DNA of 9,456 nucleotides from Actinomycetes bacterium (GTDB lineage Bacteria > Actinomycetota > Acidimicrobiia > Acidimicrobiales > RAAP-2): assembly GCA_021849435.1 (NCBI GenBank), contig JAJZSX010000068.1:1-9456 (forward strand), written 5' to 3'. Positions within the stretch are counted from its first letter, which is position 1; each line of letters begins with the position of its first letter. Positions 1-5,208 of this stretch are shown in pieces. Below the pieces are notes generated by a model, which saw only the letters and a list, made by a program, of their open reading frames with translations, had not been told where the DNA came from and did not search any database. The position numbers and the translations under genes were made by a program.

Positions 1-324
1 GTGGCCGCCTGGTCGGCCACGAACGACCGCTTCGCCGGCCACGTCTCGGCGACGCGGTCCCAGTCCTACTACCTCGACGTCACCGACCCGGCGGCGACCA
101 AGGGCGGCGTCGTTCAGTACCTGGCCGAGCGCTACCGCATCGACCCGAGTGCGATCGCGACGATTGGCGACATGCACAACGACGTGTCCATGTTCGCCGC
201 TTCCGGGTTCAGCGTCGCGATGGGCAACGCCGACCCGGCCGTGCAGCGTGCCGCCACGGTCGTCACCAGCTCCAACGCCGAGGAGGGGTTCGCACGAGCC
301 GTCGCCGACTTCATCCTGCCCTGA
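1..324 (+). CDS. HAD-superfamily (Cof-type, IIB) phosphatase, C-terminal part
   Basis: This is the last 107 residues of a HAD hydrolase. The 5' end lies outside the window, so the GTG at base 1 is probably an internal Val codon rather than the start. Two late HAD motifs are visible: motif III lysine in TKGG (about residue 34 of the visible part) and motif IV GDMHNDVSMF (residues 56-65), with the two metal-binding aspartates at 57 and 61. The following segment, GFSVAMGNADPAV, is typical of Cof-type phosphatases, which dephosphorylate small substrates such as sugar phosphates or cofactor intermediates in the cytoplasm. The nucleophile Asp of motif I and the substrate-selecting cap are not visible, so no substrate can be named. 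The stop is TGA at 322-324, 22 nt before the next start. Confidence 0.9.
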   Translation: MAAWSATNDRFAGHVSATRSQSYYLDVTDPAATKGGVVQYLAERYRIDPSAIATIGDMHNDVSMFAASGFSVAMGNADPAVQRAATVVTSSNAEEGFARAVADFILP

Positions 325-346
325 GTGAGCGAGTGGGAGCTCGACG

Positions 347-619
347 ATGGTGAGTCTCGTCGCATTAGTCGTCGCGATCGGCGTCGTCGCCTTCGTCTTC
401 TACTGGTCGGGCCGCTACGGCGGCCGCGCCAAGCCCGGCACGTCACTTCGCCGTGGCCCGCGCTCGCACACCACCGCACGGGGTCGGCCGAAGGTCGGCT
501 ACGACCGGCGCGAGGACGCCGAGGCCCAGGCCCGCGTCCTCGCCAAGCGCGACGGCGCGCCCATGAACGTCTACCAGTGCAACGTCTGTGGCAGGTGGCA
601 CGTCGGCCACGGCCGGTAG
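347..619 (+). CDS. Small single-helix membrane protein with C-terminal CxxC-HxxH zinc-ribbon-like tail
   Basis: This 90-residue protein has no assigned function. Residues 2-20 form one hydrophobic helix (VSLVALVVAIGVVAFVFYW), probably an N-terminal membrane anchor, followed by a basic linker rich in Arg, Gly and Lys. Residues 55-70 look like a short amphipathic helix. The C-terminus holds C78, C81, H85 and H88 in the order YQCNVCGRWHVGH, a compact Cys2-His2 cluster that could bind Zn. Similar short C-terminal Y-x-C-x2-C-x2-WH-x-GH tails occur in small uncharacterised actinobacterial and phage proteins (family recollection, not searched). The ATG at 347 has a purine-rich GGGAG about 8 nt upstream. 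It follows the HAD gene by 22 nt, so they may be co-transcribed. It converges with the rhodanese gene across a 61-nt gap. Confidence 0.72.
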   Translation: MVSLVALVVAIGVVAFVFYWSGRYGGRAKPGTSLRRGPRSHTTARGRPKVGYDRREDAEAQARVLAKRDGAPMNVYQCNVCGRWHVGHGR

Positions 620-646
620 CCGGGCAGCTCGACGAGCCAGCGATCA

Positions 647-665
647 CCGGCGAGTCCTTCGCCGG
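647..665. terminator. Candidate bidirectional terminator hairpin between convergent genes
   Basis: A perfect 7-bp inverted repeat (CCGGCGA, 5-nt loop GTCCT, TCGCCGG) sits in the 61-nt gap between the stop codons of the small membrane protein and the rhodanese gene. Its place between convergent genes suits a terminator that works in both directions. No T-tract follows on either strand, so this is not a classical intrinsic terminator; many high-GC actinobacterial terminators lack one. Confidence 0.42.
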
Positions 666-680
666 GCTGCGTGCGTCGGG

Positions 681-1007
681 TCAGGCGATGTTGGCCCGCA
701 GCCCCCGCACCACGGGACGGCCCGCGCTAATCCAGCTGCTCGTGCCACCGATGACCGATCGCACGTCGTGGCCGATCCGAGCGAGGTGCTGGGCGGCGAC
801 CCGGCTGCGACTGCCGCTCTGGCAGATCACGTAGATGGGCGGTCCGACCGGCAGCTCGTGGGCCGCGTCGGCCACGGTGCTGAGCGGGACGAGCCGGGCG
901 CCGGGCACGTGACCCGACGCGTATTCGTGGGGCTCGCGCACGTCAAGGACGTGGGCGCCGTCCGCGTGGGCGGCGATGAACGTTCGGACGTCGACTTCAG
1001 AAATCAC
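681..1007 (-). CDS. Single-domain rhodanese-like sulfurtransferase
   Basis: A 108-residue cytoplasmic rhodanese domain of about the size of GlpE. Recognisable segments in order are LDVREPHEYASGHVPGA (residues 21-37), the active-site loop CQSGSR (62-67) with catalytic Cys62 on the C-x2-G-x-R pattern, and the C-terminal GGTSSWISAGRPV (87-99). Cys62 would carry a persulfide and pass sulfane sulfur to an acceptor such as cyanide, a thiol or a partner protein. The start is GTG (bases 1007-1005 read on the minus strand), with a perfect AGGAGG at 1019-1014 and a 6-nt spacer. The gene is monocistronic as far as can be seen and is divergent from the thiamine unit. Its promoter holds an ATACCCC/GGGGTAT repeat typical of CsoR/CstR control, which suggests induction by sulfane sulfur or, less likely, copper. 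Confidence 0.92.
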   Translation of the reverse strand: MISEVDVRTFIAAHADGAHVLDVREPHEYASGHVPGARLVPLSTVADAAHELPVGPPIYVICQSGSRSRVAAQHLARIGHDVRSVIGGTSSWISAGRPVVRGLRANIA

Positions 1008-1034
1008 TGATTACCTCCTGTGGCACGCCCGACG

Positions 1035-1062
1035 AGTATACCCCGTGGGGTATCCGATGCAA
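1035..1062 (-). promoter_or_regulatory. Promoter of the rhodanese gene
   Basis: On the minus strand a -10 hexamer TATACT (1040-1035, five of six to consensus) lies 16 nt from TTGCAT (1062-1057), a weak -35 match. Predicted transcription starts near 1028, giving a leader of about 21 nt that contains the AGGAGG at 1019-1014. The ATACCCC/GGGGTAT repeat fills the spacer and covers half of the -10. Positions are by inspection only. Confidence 0.6.
1038..1053. promoter_or_regulatory. CsoR/CstR-type operator in the rhodanese promoter
   Basis: A perfect inverted repeat, ATACCCC-GT-GGGGTAT, lies between the -35 and -10 of the rhodanese promoter. CsoR/RcnR/CstR-family repressors bind G/C tracts flanked by AT(A) and TAT ends, and CstR-type members control rhodanese genes in response to persulfides. 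A bound protein here would block RNA polymerase. The regulator gene is not in the window, so assignment to CstR (sulfur) rather than CsoR (copper) is inference from the target gene. Confidence 0.62.
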
Positions 1063-1136
1063 CCGCCCCGGCGTCGGTTCGCGCGTCGAGCGCAGGCACC
1101 GGATTCGTCGCTGGCTGCTCGTCGCGGTCACGGTGG

Positions 1137-1142
1137 TACGCT
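1137..1142 (+). promoter_or_regulatory. Candidate -10 element of the thiamine-salvage unit
   Basis: TACGCT fits the actinobacterial TANNNT pattern and would start transcription near 1149, just before the riboswitch. No good -35 is visible 16-18 nt upstream, so this is a plausible but weak call. Confidence 0.38.
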
Positions 1143-1154
1143 GAGCCCGTTGTG

Positions 1155-1253
1155 CAACGGGAGCTCGGACGTACCGGGCTGAGAGGGTGGTTGGCCTGCG
1201 GGCCGCAGTACCACCGACCGTCGAACTTGTCCGGGTAATGCCGGCGTAAGGAG
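1155..1253 (+). ncRNA. TPP riboswitch (THI element), RBS-overlapping
   Basis: Both conserved TPP-binding blocks are present: GGGCTGAGAG at 1176-1185 (J3/2, pyrimidine recognition) and GTCCGGGTAATGCCGGCGTA at 1229-1248 (pyrophosphate side). A fold by eye gives P2 as ACGG 1157-1160 with CCGT 1218-1221; P3 as GCTCGG 1163-1168 with CCGGGC 1174-1179 and a 5-nt loop; an extra stem GGTGG 1186-1190 with CCACC 1211-1215, capped by GGCC/GGCC; P4 as CTT 1226-1228 with AAG 1248-1250; and P5 as CCGG 1231-1234 with CCGG 1241-1244. The Shine-Dalgarno AAGGAG (1248-1253) starts inside P4, 6 nt before the GTG start. Ligand binding should therefore hide the ribosome site directly, with no separate expression platform. 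A conventional P1 was not identified with confidence. Confidence 0.95.
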
Positions 1254-1259
1254 ATCATC

Positions 1260-2660
1260 GTGGCCATCCAGCCAGATTCGTCGTTCACATTGGTTTCGGG
1301 GAACCGTCACGCCGAAGTGCCCCACACCCTGGTCGAGCCCGTCCCCCAGCCGCTCGGGGTCATCGACCAGTTCGGCCTCTGGGGCAACCTCGGCGTGAGC
1401 CTCCTCGGCTTCACGGGCGCGATCTTCGTCCTGCAGCCCAACGGCGGCGGCACCCCCGAGCTCTCGCTCATCGCCGCCCTGACCGCGATCGTGCTCGGCA
1501 CCGTGCTCGGCACCCTCGCCATCGCGTTCTCGGGCGTCGCCGGGGCGCGCACCGGCGCGCCGGCGATGGTGCTCTTGCGCGGCGTCTTCGGCAGTCGGCT
1601 CTCCTACGTGCCAACGCTCATCAACATCGTTCAGCTGCTCGGCTGGGGCATCTTCGAGCTGGTCACGATCGCCACGGCCGCGCGCACCGTCGAACCCGGG
1701 CTCGCCCAATGGGTCTACGTGCTCCTCGCGGGTGCGATCACCGGCCTCTTGACGCTCTACCCCCTCGGGGCGATCCGCGTCCTGCGCCGATTTGCCACGC
1801 CGGCCGTGCTGGTAGTGCTCGTGTATCTCTTCGTGGAGCTGCTGCGCCACCCACTGCCCGCACTCGCCCATGGGACCTGGACTGGCTTTTGGGCGGCGAC
1901 TGACACCGTGATCGCCGTGGCGATCTCCTTCGCACCGCTCGCCGCTGACTACACGCGCCACTCGCGCTCGCCCCGCACGGCCTTTTGGGGCGCCTTCGTG
2001 GGCTACGGCGTCACCCAGGTGCTCTGCTACGTGATCGGCCTCGTGGCCCTGGTGACCGTGGCCCGATCGCCGTCGGACATCTACGGTGCCTTCATCGCGG
2101 TGCCCCTCGGCACGCTCGCCTTCGCCCTGCTCGCCGCGCGTGAGCTCGACCAGTCCTTCGCCGACGTCTACTCCACCGTCGTCTCGATCCAGAACCTCCG
2201 GCCCCTCTGGGACCGCCGCGTCCTCGCCCTGGTTGTGGCCACGCTCACCACGGCCCTGGCGCTCGGGATCAACATCGCCGACTACGAGAACTTCCTCGTC
2301 CTGCTCGGCTCGGTGTTCGTCCCGCTGACCGCGGTCTTCATCGTTGACTTCTTCGTGCTCGCCAAGGGTCACCTCAACCTCTCCGCGCGGTCCCAGAGCC
2401 GCTCGACGATGCTCGTGCCCTGGGGCATCGGTTTTGTCGTCTACCAGCTGATCAATCCCGGCTACATCGGCTGGTGGGTCACGATGTGGGCCCACATCGG
2501 CTCAGCACTGCACTTTCACGCCCCGAGCTGGATGTCCGCCTCGCTCACCTCGTTCGTGGCGTCGCTGCTCGCCACGTTCGTCACGGGTGCGGTCGTGAAG
2601 TGGCGATCGGCGCGGCGTGTCGCACCGGCGCTCGTCGAAGTCACCGACGTCGAGGCCTGA
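1260..2660 (+). CDS. NCS1-family permease under TPP control (CytX-like, probable hydroxymethylpyrimidine/thiamine-precursor transporter)
   Basis: A 466-residue integral membrane protein with about twelve hydrophobic segments, the usual size for NCS1 nucleobase/cation symporters of the CodB/cytosine permease type. Family signatures are FGLWGNLGVSLLGF (38-51, TM1), GARTGAPAMVLLRGVFG (95-111), the TM6 segment PLAADYTRH (226-234), the DQSFADVYSTVVS stretch (297-309) and ENFLVLLGSVFVPLTAVFIVDFF (343-365; two stretches joined here). The TPP riboswitch immediately upstream ties it to thiamine metabolism. NCS1 members in that setting are called CytX and are proposed to import hydroxymethylpyrimidine; thiamine or another pyrimidine remains possible. 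The GTG start at 1260 is fixed by AAGGAG 6 nt upstream and by the riboswitch boundary. A kinase gene follows 47 nt downstream in the same direction. Confidence 0.93.
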   Translation: MAIQPDSSFTLVSGNRHAEVPHTLVEPVPQPLGVIDQFGLWGNLGVSLLGFTGAIFVLQPNGGGTPELSLIAALTAIVLGTVLGTLAIAFSGVAGARTGAPAMVLLRGVFGSRLSYVPTLINIVQLLGWGIFELVTIATAARTVEPGLAQWVYVLLAGAITGLLTLYPLGAIRVLRRFATPAVLVVLVYLFVELLRHPLPALAHGTWTGFWAATDTVIAVAISFAPLAADYTRHSRSPRTAFWGAFVGYGVTQVLCYVIGLVALVTVARSPSDIYGAFIAVPLGTLAFALLAARELDQSFADVYSTVVSIQNLRPLWDRRVLALVVATLTTALALGINIADYENFLVLLGSVFVPLTAVFIVDFFVLAKGHLNLSARSQSRSTMLVPWGIGFVVYQLINPGYIGWWVTMWAHIGSALHFHAPSWMSASLTSFVASLLATFVTGAVVKWRSARRVAPALVEVTDVEA

Positions 2661-2707
2661 TCACGACGATCGATGGCCCCACCCAGCCCGCGGGACTCGT
2701 CCACGGC

Positions 2708-3835
2708 ATGGCGAACGACCTCGTCACGCCCGACTGGCCGGCGATCACCGAGTCCGAGGCCGTCGAGGTCCTCGCGCACTTCACCGACGACCGCGCGAAG
2801 GCATCGGCCGCAGCGGTGACCTGGCGAAGCCCGCGCCCGATGTCGGCCGCGGCACTCGTCACCCTGGGCGACGCCACGTACTTCGTGAAGCGCCACGACG
2901 CTCGCGTGCGCTCGTCCGAACGCCTGGCGCTCGAGCACGCCTTCGCACGCCACCTCCGAGCACGCGGGCTCAGCACGCCGGCGATCCTCGCGACGCGCGA
3001 CGGCTCGAGCGTCTACGAGCACGACCCCTTCGTCTACGAGGTGCACGAGTGCGCACCGGGTGAGGACCGGTACCGCGACGTGCCCTCGTGGTATCCCTTC
3101 ACGAGTCACCCTGACGCCCACGCCGCGGGCGTCGCCCTCGCGCACTTCCACCGAGCGGCCGCGGACTTTCCCGCCGCGGCCTGGGACTTCGGACCCCTCA
3201 TCGACGCCGACCTCGTGCTCGCGGCCGAGCCCGACGACGCCTACCGACGCCTCGTCACCACCCGACCCGGCCTGGTCCGCGCGACGGCCGACTACGACGT
3301 GCTGGGCGACTTCGCGTCGTTCCTGCGCGAGCCGATCCGTGTCGCGAAGGCTCGGCTCGAGCACGTGACCACTCAGTGGACTCACGGCGACTGGCACGGC
3401 TCGAACCTGACGTGGTCTGGTCCGGCCGATGCGGCGCGTGTCGCGAGCGTGCTCGACCTCGGCCTGTCCAACCGCACGTTCGCGCTGCACGACCTCGCCA
3501 TCGCGATCGAGCGAAGTGTCGTCGACTGGTTGGACACCGCGGGCCTCGGCGTCCCCTCGATCGACTACGGGTCCCTCGACGCGCTGCTCGCCGGCTACGT
3601 CAGCGTCGCGCCGCTCACCGAGGACGACCTCGCAACGCTGGCGGCGGTCCTGCCCGTCGCCCACGTGGCCTTCGCACTCTCTGAGGTCGAGTACTTCGGC
3701 TCGATCGTCGACTCACCGGCCAACGTCGAGCTCGCCTACCAGTCCTACCTCCTCGGCCACGCCCGATGGTTCGACTCGCCCACGGGAAGGTCGCTGCTCG
3801 CACACGTGCGAGCCGCCACCCCGTCCAATCGATAG
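2708..3835 (+). CDS. APH/choline-kinase-fold phosphotransferase, probable thiamine-salvage kinase
   Basis: A 375-residue cytoplasmic kinase of the aminoglycoside phosphotransferase superfamily. Visible features are the N-lobe lysine in YFVKRH (K61), the catalytic loop HGDWHGSN (226-233; catalytic Asp228, metal-binding Asn233) and the second metal-binding aspartate in VLDLGLSN (Asp250), followed by HDLAIAIE (261-268). Despite the superfamily name, these enzymes phosphorylate many small alcohols, including thiamine (ThiK), choline, homoserine and methylthioribose. The position 47 nt after a TPP-regulated permease suggests thiamine or hydroxymethylpyrimidine as substrate (inference). The ATG at 2708 is chosen because in-frame upstream codons lie inside the permease gene and no ATG or GTG occurs between its stop and 2708. 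The Shine-Dalgarno is weak. At 375 residues it is about 100 longer than E. coli ThiK, so orthology is not claimed. Confidence 0.85.
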   Translation: MANDLVTPDWPAITESEAVEVLAHFTDDRAKASAAAVTWRSPRPMSAAALVTLGDATYFVKRHDARVRSSERLALEHAFARHLRARGLSTPAILATRDGSSVYEHDPFVYEVHECAPGEDRYRDVPSWYPFTSHPDAHAAGVALAHFHRAAADFPAAAWDFGPLIDADLVLAAEPDDAYRRLVTTRPGLVRATADYDVLGDFASFLREPIRVAKARLEHVTTQWTHGDWHGSNLTWSGPADAARVASVLDLGLSNRTFALHDLAIAIERSVVDWLDTAGLGVPSIDYGSLDALLAGYVSVAPLTEDDLATLAAVLPVAHVAFALSEVEYFGSIVDSPANVELAYQSYLLGHARWFDSPTGRSLLAHVRAATPSNR

Positions 3836-3887
3836 TGCGACCCGATCGCTCGTCGATGGCGACGGAAGGCTCGAGTGGCCTCGCCGG

Positions 3888-3893
3888 TAGGGT
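3888..3893 (+). promoter_or_regulatory. Candidate leaderless -10 (TAGGGT)
   Basis: TAGGGT fits TANNNT and ends 6 nt before the GTG at 3900, so the predicted first transcribed base is the G of the start codon. No Shine-Dalgarno precedes that GTG. No clear -35 is visible. Confidence 0.4.
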
Positions 3894-3899
3894 GGGCTC

Positions 3900-4166
3900 G
3901 TGAGTCTTTCCTGCGTGAGCGGTCGAGTGGTCGCGGCGGCCGTGGTGGCCTATATCGGTGCCACCCCGATCCCCGAGATCGCGTTGCGCGACGCCATCGT
4001 GGTCGTCGCCGTGGTTGGCGCCCTCGTGTGGCCCCGCTTCGTTGGTCGTCCGATGACCTCGTGCCCGGTCGCAACACCGGAATCGTCGACGTCGCCGAAG
4101 TCCCAAGCAGCACGGCCGTCTGACCTGACGGCTCTCGATCGAGAAAAGGAGCATCATGTCCACTGA
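3900..4166 (+). CDS. Small hydrophobic hypothetical protein
   Basis: A possible 88-residue protein of unknown function. Residues about 8-21 and 30-45 are hydrophobic (VVAAAVVAYIG; AIVVVAVVGALVW), consistent with one or two membrane segments, followed by a polar tail rich in Ser, Pro and Thr. Third codon positions are mostly G or C in the hydrophobic part and less so in the tail, so the coding signal is moderate. The GTG has no Shine-Dalgarno but sits 6 nt after a TAGGGT, which fits leaderless translation. Its last 11 nt overlap the start of the DsrE-family gene, and that gene's AAGGAG lies inside this ORF. It could instead be untranslated leader of the DsrE gene. A competing ORF at 3875-4123 in another frame looks less protein-like. 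Confidence 0.45.
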   Translation: MSLSCVSGRVVAAAVVAYIGATPIPEIALRDAIVVVAVVGALVWPRFVGRPMTSCPVATPESSTSPKSQAARPSDLTALDREKEHHVH

Positions 4167-4500
4167 GCAGACCCCCGCCAAGGTTGCCTTCATGATCATC
4201 AGTGACGACCCCGCACGCGCGGTGCCCGGCATGGTCATGGCAACGCGCATGAAAGCCAACCGAGGCGCGGACGTGCGCGTCCTGTTCTTCGGGCCTGGCG
4301 TACGGCTCGCCGCCAGCGGGCTCATTGACCTCCAGCTCGCCGAGATGCGCGACGCCGGCATCGGTGCCACTGCCTGTCGAGCCAACGTGGAGGCCTACGA
4401 CATCGTCGAGGAGATCAGCGTGCGTCCGCTCGAGCTGCTCGCCGCCGGTGCCGAGGTTGAGCAGTTCGCCCTCCAGGGCTATACGGTAGTCAGCTTCTAA
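4156..4500 (+). CDS. DsrE/DsrF-like family protein
   Basis: A 114-residue soluble protein with the DsrE alpha/beta pattern: strand AKVAFMIISDDP (8-19), a helix with PGMVMATRMKANRGAD (24-39), strand VRVLFFGPGVRLA (40-52), then MRDAGIGATACRANVEAYDI (64-83) and a C-terminal strand GYTVVSF. Its only cysteine, Cys74, falls where DsrE/TusD-type proteins keep the sulfur-carrying Cys in an AC-x-x-S/N context. That supports a sulfur-relay or persulfide-handling role, though many DsrE-like proteins have no proven function. The ATG at 4156 has AAGGAG at 4146-4151, 4 nt away. The gene overlaps the small ORF before it by 11 nt and stands apart from the TetR operon by 90 nt. The nearest sulfur-related gene here is the rhodanese, 3 kb away and on the other strand. 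Confidence 0.85.
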   Translation: MSTEQTPAKVAFMIISDDPARAVPGMVMATRMKANRGADVRVLFFGPGVRLAASGLIDLQLAEMRDAGIGATACRANVEAYDIVEEISVRPLELLAAGAEVEQFALQGYTVVSF

Positions 4501-4515
4501 CCCGTCACGGCGCGC

Positions 4516-4530
4516 CGACCGCGCCGGTCG
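4516..4530 (+). terminator. Possible terminator hairpin after the DsrE-like gene
   Basis: CGACCG-CGC-CGGTCG forms a 6-bp GC-rich stem with a 3-nt loop, 16 nt after the stop codon and before the TetR promoter. Only a short T-containing tail follows (CCCTTGGGTT), so this is a weak intrinsic terminator candidate. Confidence 0.35.
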
Positions 4531-4549
4531 CCCTTGGGTTCAATGATGC

Positions 4550-4574
4550 ACTCATTGCACGACGTGCAATGAGT
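4550..4574. promoter_or_regulatory. Operator palindrome of the TetR regulator
   Basis: A perfect inverted repeat with 12-nt arms (left arm ACTCATTGCACG, centre A, right arm CGTGCAATGAGT) lies 17-41 nt before the regulator's start codon. Size and symmetry suit a TetR-family dimer or dimer pair. A further partial copy lies just left: AATGA at 4542-4546 is inverted against TCATT at 4552-4556. The predicted -35 (4555-4560) lies within the palindrome, so binding would block transcription of the regulator and the exporter genes. Confidence 0.85.
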
Positions 4575-4584
4575 CGGGCATACT
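4555..4584 (+). promoter_or_regulatory. Promoter of the tetR-ABC operon
   Basis: TTGCAC (4555-4560) and CATACT (4579-4584), 18 nt apart, give a plausible -35/-10 pair. Six nucleotides separate the -10 from the GTG at 4591, so transcription is predicted to begin at the start codon itself, a leaderless message. No Shine-Dalgarno is visible before 4591. Confidence 0.55.
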
Positions 4585-4590
4585 GGATCC

Positions 4591-5208
4591 GTGGTTGAAC
4601 CGATCGGGAGGCGCGAGCGCAAACGACTCGCGACCCATCACGCGCTGCGCGCCGCCGCGCTGCGCCTCGGGGCCGAGCGCGGAATCCGCGACGTCACCGT
4701 CGAAGAGATCGCGACGGCCGCTGACGTGTCCGTGCGGACCTTCTATGACCACTTCCCCTCCAAGGAGGACGCCATCATCGGCTTTGACGCGTGGCGCGTG
4801 GATCAGCTGCGCGACGCGCTCGCCGACCGGCCCGCCGACGAGGCACCCCTCGAGGCGCTGCGGGTGGTCATGGGCCAGCTCTTCCACGAGTCCAGTGGCG
4901 AATGGCCGCTGCGCATGCGCGCGATCAACGCCGACCCCGCCCTGCTCGGACGCATGTTCGTCTCCTTCATTGCCTACGAGCGCGCCCTCGTCGAGGTGAT
5001 CGCCCAGCGCACCGGCCTGGATAGCGAACGCGACCCCTACCCGGCATTGGTGACGGCCGTCGCGACCGCCGCCTTTCGCGCCTCGATGACTACCGCGCGC
5101 GCGAGCGGCGGCGTGCTCGACCCAGCGGCGACCTTCGACGCCGCCATCACCCGGCTCGGCGCCGCCCTGAGTCCGCCGCAGCGCGAGGACGGACCCACCA
5201 CGTGCTGA
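4591..5208 (+). CDS. TetR/AcrR-family transcriptional repressor of the adjacent ABC exporter
   Basis: A 205-residue one-component regulator. The N-terminal DNA-binding domain spans about residues 10-60, with the helix-turn-helix in VTVEEIATAADVSVRTFYDH (35-54) and the usual FPSKEDAI continuation. The C-terminal portion is variable and helical, as expected for the ligand-binding and dimerisation domain; its ligand cannot be read from sequence. The GTG at 4591 is supported by the promoter geometry and by homologous-looking residues beginning within ten codons. Its last 7 nt overlap the first exporter gene, so regulator and pump are translationally linked. The perfect palindrome over the promoter suggests autorepression, lifted by a compound the pump exports. 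Confidence 0.93.
   Translation: MVEPIGRRERKRLATHHALRAAALRLGAERGIRDVTVEEIATAADVSVRTFYDHFPSKEDAIIGFDAWRVDQLRDALADRPADEAPLEALRVVMGQLFHESSGEWPLRMRAINADPALLGRMFVSFIAYERALVEVIAQRTGLDSERDPYPALVTAVATAAFRASMTTARASGGVLDPAATFDAAITRLGAALSPPQREDGPTTC

Noticed and set aside
325..834. 169-codon plus-strand frame overlapping the small membrane protein and the rhodanese
   Set aside because: Arg-rich shadow with no motif; both overlapping genes on the other frames have clear domains and ribosome sites.
1128..2495. Long minus-strand open frame (455 codons) opposite the NCS1 permease
   Set aside because: Its product is low-complexity, rich in Asp, Glu, Arg, His and Gly, with no domain. It mirrors GC-rich third positions of the permease gene, which has clear family motifs.
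2474..2707. Upstream extension of the kinase from an ATG at 2474
   Set aside because: This part lies within the permease gene in another frame and has no kinase-like sequence. The kinase-like protein begins sensibly at ATG 2708.
3875..4123. 82-codon plus-strand frame beginning at 3875
   Set aside because: Its product is Arg/Gly-rich with no structure. The overlapping frame at 3900 is hydrophobic and has better start geometry.
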